Positions 4,368 to 6,886 of a DNA stretch of 6,886 nt are shown here, one piece after another; the stretch's first letter is position 1, and every line of letters begins with the position of its first letter. The DNA is taken from assembly GCA_005779345.1 (NCBI GenBank), contig SXJQ01000150.1:1-6886 (forward strand), in the 5' to 3' direction. A model generated the notes under the pieces. That model did no database searches and was not told the origin of the DNA. It worked only from the letters and a program-made list of their open reading frames with translations. A program made the position numbers and the translations under genes. This DNA is from Actinomycetota bacterium (GTDB taxonomy: Bacteria; Actinomycetota; Acidimicrobiia; IMCC26256; PALSA-610).

Positions 4368-6641
4368 GTGGACGCCTGCACGACCCTCGACGCGATCGCC
4401 GACGACCCCCGCTTCTTCGGTCGCGTCGTACATCTCGAGGTGCTCCCCGCCCGCGCCGCGCGTACGGCGACGACCGCGGATCCCTTGGCACCGGGCATCG
4501 TCGAACGGCTCGCGAGCCGCAAGGTCGACGCGCTCTTCACCCATCAGGCGCAGGCGATCGACCTCCTGCGCTCCGGCCGTCATGCCGTGGTCGCCACCGG
4601 GACCGCGTCGGGCAAATCGCTCTGCTACCAGATCCCGATCGTCGAGCACGCGATCGCCGCCGATCGATCGACCGCGCTCATGTTGTTCCCGACCAAGGCG
4701 CTCGCGCAGGACCAGTTGCGTTCGGTGCGGAGCTGGCTCGTTCCGGGGCTGAAGGCCGTCACCTACGACGGCGACACGCCCGACGCCGATCGCGTGTGGG
4801 CACGCAAGAACGCGAACGTCGTGCTCACCAACCCCGAGATGCTGCACGTCGGGATCCTGCCGTCGCACCAGCGGTGGGCGACGTTCTTCATGCGCCTCCA
4901 GTACGTCGTGATCGACGAGTTGCACTCGTTGCGCGGCGTGTTCGGCAGTCATGTCGCGCATCTGCTGCGCCGGCTCCGCCGCGTGTGCGAGCACTACGGA
5001 TCGTCGCCGACGTTCTGCTTCGCGAGCGCCACGATCGGCAACCCCGCGGAGTTGGCCGCCGCCTTGTGCGGGCTCGACGTGACCCTCGTCGACGACGACG
5101 GCTCACCGCGCGGCGAGCGGCACCTCGCGGTGTGGCAGCGCCCCGTGATCGAAGGGGTCGACGGCACGCGCGCGTCGGCCAACGTGGAGTGCGCGACGAT
5201 CCTCGGCGAGTTCGTCGCCGCCGGTCACCAGACGCTCGCTTTCACGCGCAGCCGCAAGGGCGCCGAGCTCGTCGCGCAGCACGCCAAGCGCGAGCTGGCC
5301 GAGACCCACGGCCCCGAGCTCGCCGATCGCGTCGCCTCCTACCGTGCCGGCTACCTGCCGAAGGAACGACGTGCGATCGAACAGCGCCTCGCCGATGGTT
5401 CGTTGCTCGGGATCGCAGCCACCAACGCGCTCGAACTCGGCATCGACATCGGTGGCCTCGACGCGATCGTCCTCAACGGATTCCCCGGCACGCTCGCGTC
5501 GATGTGGCAACAGATGGGTCGGGCGGGGCGCAGCGGCGAACGGTCGGCGGCGGTGCTCGTCGCCGGAGACGACCAACTCGACCAGTGGTACGCCGCACAT
5601 CCCGACCAACTCGTCACGCGCGCGGCGGAGCGCGCCGTGATCAACCCCGACAACCCCTTCGTGATGCGCGCGCAGGTGTCGTGCGCGACCCACGAACTTC
5701 CGCTCAGCCCCGGCGACGACCGCTATTTCGGCGAGGGCCTCGACGACGTCGTCGCCGATCTCGTTCGCGACGATCTCGCCAAGCCGCGCGGCGGCAAGCT
5801 CTACTGGGCGGGCCGCGAGGCACCCTCGACCCGGGTCGGGCTGCGGACGGGCACGAGCCACGAGTATCGCCTCGTCGACCTCGAGGCGGGCGAGACGGTC
5901 GGCACGGTCGACGAAGCGCGCGTGCACTCGGTCGCCCACCCCGGCGCGATGTACCTGCACCAGGGTCGTCAGTACCGAGTCGAGCGACTCGTGGAGTCCG
6001 ACCGCGTCGCGCTCGTCGCACCGGCCGACGACGCCGACGAGTACACCCAGGCACGGAGCGACACCGACATTGCGATCGTCGCGATCGACGACGAGGCGCG
6101 CGTCGGCGCCGCCACGGTGCACATCGGCGCGGTCGAGGTGACGACCCAGGTCGTCGGCTACCAACGCAAGTCGATCGCGACGGGTCGGGTGCTCGAGAAC
6201 GTGACCCTCGACCTCGAACCGCGCAGCCTGACGACCCGCGCATGTTGGTACACCGTGCCGTTGCCCGCGCTGCTCCACGCGGGGCTCGAGCCGGTGCAGT
6301 TGCTCGGCACCGTGCATGCCGCGGAACACGGGCTCATCGGACTTCTCCCGTTGTTCACGATCTGCGACCGCTGGGATGTCGGCGGCGTGTCGATGGCAGC
6401 ACATCCCCAGACCGGCGAGCCGACGATCTTCGTCTACGACGGCTACCCGGGCGGCGCGGGAATCGCCGAGATGGCGTTCGCGGCGCGCGACCGGCACGCT
6501 GCGGCGACGCTGGAACTGATCGAGCGCTGCGAATGCGACGATGGGTGCCCGAGCTGTGTCCAGTCGCCCAAGTGCGGGAACTGGAACGAGTACCTCGACA
6601 AGGCCGGCGCGTGCACGCTGTTGCGGGTCGTCACGGTCTGA
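4368..6641 (+). CDS. DEAD/DEAH-box superfamily 2 DNA helicase with DUF1998 domain, MrfA/SftH/Rv3649 family
   Basis: A complete 757-residue ATP-dependent DNA translocase/helicase, close in length to B. subtilis MrfA. Motifs in order: Q-like F57-T-H-Q60, Walker A T77-G-T-A-S-G-K83-S84, motif Ia P108-T-K-A-L-A-Q-D-Q, Walker B D183-E184-L-H186, motif III S220-A-T222, motif IV F-T-R-S-R-K-G near 289-295, motif V A-T-N-A-L-E-L-G-I-D-I-G near 351-362, and motif VI Q-M-G-R-A-G-R near 382-388. A winged-helix-like middle region precedes the DUF1998 domain, which carries C721, C723, C727, C730 and C736, the metal-binding cluster of this clade. MrfA relatives act in repair of mitomycin-type DNA damage, and M. 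smegmatis SftH is a 3'-to-5' helicase. The GTG start at 4368 lies 7 bp after the LCP stop with a poor ribosome site, so translation is probably coupled. Actinobacterial members next to Tad genes are known as helicase/secretion-neighbourhood helicases. Confidence 0.93.
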   Translation: MDACTTLDAIADDPRFFGRVVHLEVLPARAARTATTADPLAPGIVERLASRKVDALFTHQAQAIDLLRSGRHAVVATGTASGKSLCYQIPIVEHAIAADRSTALMLFPTKALAQDQLRSVRSWLVPGLKAVTYDGDTPDADRVWARKNANVVLTNPEMLHVGILPSHQRWATFFMRLQYVVIDELHSLRGVFGSHVAHLLRRLRRVCEHYGSSPTFCFASATIGNPAELAAALCGLDVTLVDDDGSPRGERHLAVWQRPVIEGVDGTRASANVECATILGEFVAAGHQTLAFTRSRKGAELVAQHAKRELAETHGPELADRVASYRAGYLPKERRAIEQRLADGSLLGIAATNALELGIDIGGLDAIVLNGFPGTLASMWQQMGRAGRSGERSAAVLVAGDDQLDQWYAAHPDQLVTRAAERAVINPDNPFVMRAQVSCATHELPLSPGDDRYFGEGLDDVVADLVRDDLAKPRGGKLYWAGREAPSTRVGLRTGTSHEYRLVDLEAGETVGTVDEARVHSVAHPGAMYLHQGRQYRVERLVESDRVALVAPADDADEYTQARSDTDIAIVAIDDEARVGAATVHIGAVEVTTQVVGYQRKSIATGRVLENVTLDLEPRSLTTRACWYTVPLPALLHAGLEPVQLLGTVHAAEHGLIGLLPLFTICDRWDVGGVSMAAHPQTGEPTIFVYDGYPGGAGIAEMAFAARDRHAAATLELIERCECDDGCPSCVQSPKCGNWNEYLDKAGACTLLRVVTV

Positions 6642-6886
6642 GCCGGTCGCGTCCAACGGTGCCGACCTCGGCGCGTGCTCGGGCCTGCACCTTCGGGAAG
6701 CCCGCGGGGACCGAACCGGCGAGCTCGACGACCACCTCCGCGGCCATGCCACTGCACCGACACTCCACGAGGCGCGCACCGTTGTCGCGCGCGGTCGCGG
6801 CCGCGGCACGGTGAGCGTCGGCCGGTCCCGCACCGAGCGCGAGTTGGTCGGCGGCCGCGAGCGCGGCCGCGTCGGCCGCGTTCTCG
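6631..6886 (-). CDS. TadE-like protein of the helicase/secretion neighbourhood, C-terminal 84 residues
   Basis: The last 84 codons of a gene entering from the right edge; the first full codon visible ends at 6885 and the TGA stop is at 6633-6631. The visible part begins E-N-A-A-D-A-A-A-L-A-A-A, the run that follows the single membrane helix in TadE-type pilus or secretion proteins of actinobacteria. It continues with D34-N-G-A-R-L-V-E-C42-R-C44 (numbered from the visible start), a strand V-V-V-E-L, and a basic end. This matches the small Rv3654c-type proteins (TIGRFAM helicase/secretion neighbourhood TadE-like) as I remember them. Further tad genes (TadE, TadC/B, the TadA ATPase, a CpaE-like protein) would be expected to the right. 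It overlaps the helicase 3' end by 11 bp, tail to tail. The membrane helix and start lie outside the window. Confidence 0.8.
   Translation of the reverse strand, partial: ENAADAAALAAADQLALGAGPADAHRAAAATARDNGARLVECRCSGMAAEVVVELAGSVPAGFPKVQARARAEVGTVGRDRLRP

Noticed and set aside
6661..6672. GCCGA-CC-TCGGC inverted repeat after the helicase stop as a terminator
   Set aside because: The 2-base loop is too tight for the full stem, there is no T-tract, and it lies inside the TadE-like coding sequence.
4796..6814. 672-codon plus-strand frame inside the helicase, and a 576-codon minus-strand frame at 5103-6833
   Set aside because: The helicase frame carries every SF2 motif and the DUF1998 cysteines. 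The alternatives are Arg-rich or compositionally mirrored and show no domain.

Overview
The window is a gene-dense piece of a high-GC actinobacterial chromosome. The evidence is the strong G/C preference at third codon positions, GTG and TTG starts, ATGA-type gene overlaps, and gene order matching actinobacterial (for example mycobacterial) neighbourhoods. Nothing points to a phage, plasmid, insertion sequence, CRISPR array, tRNA or rRNA. The promoter-like boxes and the missing DUF3159 gene would fit a deep-branching actinobacterium such as an Acidimicrobiia member, but that placement is a weak inference.

Left part (1-2631), potassium module. A KimA-like K+ importer of the APC/KUP superfamily (minus strand, C-terminal part outside the window) diverges from two consecutive 220-residue TrkA-type RCK proteins (ceoB/ceoC-like). 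These are followed, tail to tail, by a small OB-fold protein on the minus strand. This matches the M. tuberculosis order Rv2690c-Rv2691-Rv2692-(Rv2693c)-Rv2694c as I remember it, without the DUF3159 membrane gene. No TrkH/KtrB-type pore subunit is in view, so the natural inference is that the RCK pair serves the KimA-like permease. The 190-bp divergent region holds a perfect 11-bp inverted repeat, with one copy near the expected transcription start of each divergent gene.

Middle part (2632-4360), envelope genes. A 65-bp divergent promoter region leads into a predicted lipoprotein with Thr-rich segments, which overlaps by 4 bp (ATGA) with a LytR-CpsA-Psr (LCP) glycopolymer transferase.

Right part (4368-6886), helicase/secretion neighbourhood. 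Seven bases after the LCP stop begins a complete 757-residue superfamily 2 helicase with a DUF1998/MrfA-type cysteine cluster (relatives: B. subtilis MrfA, mycobacterial SftH and Rv3649). Its last 11 bp overlap the 3' end of a TadE-like gene on the opposite strand that runs off the right edge. This is the actinobacterial arrangement in which a helicase sits against a Tad/Flp-type secretion cluster.

The lipoprotein, LCP protein and helicase are probably co-transcribed, tying two cell-envelope genes to a DNA-repair-type helicase. All families except the lipoprotein are recognisable. The most interesting unexplained material is the shared element in the kimA/ceoB divergent region, the hypothetical lipoprotein, and the unusual joining of the potassium and helicase/secretion neighbourhoods.
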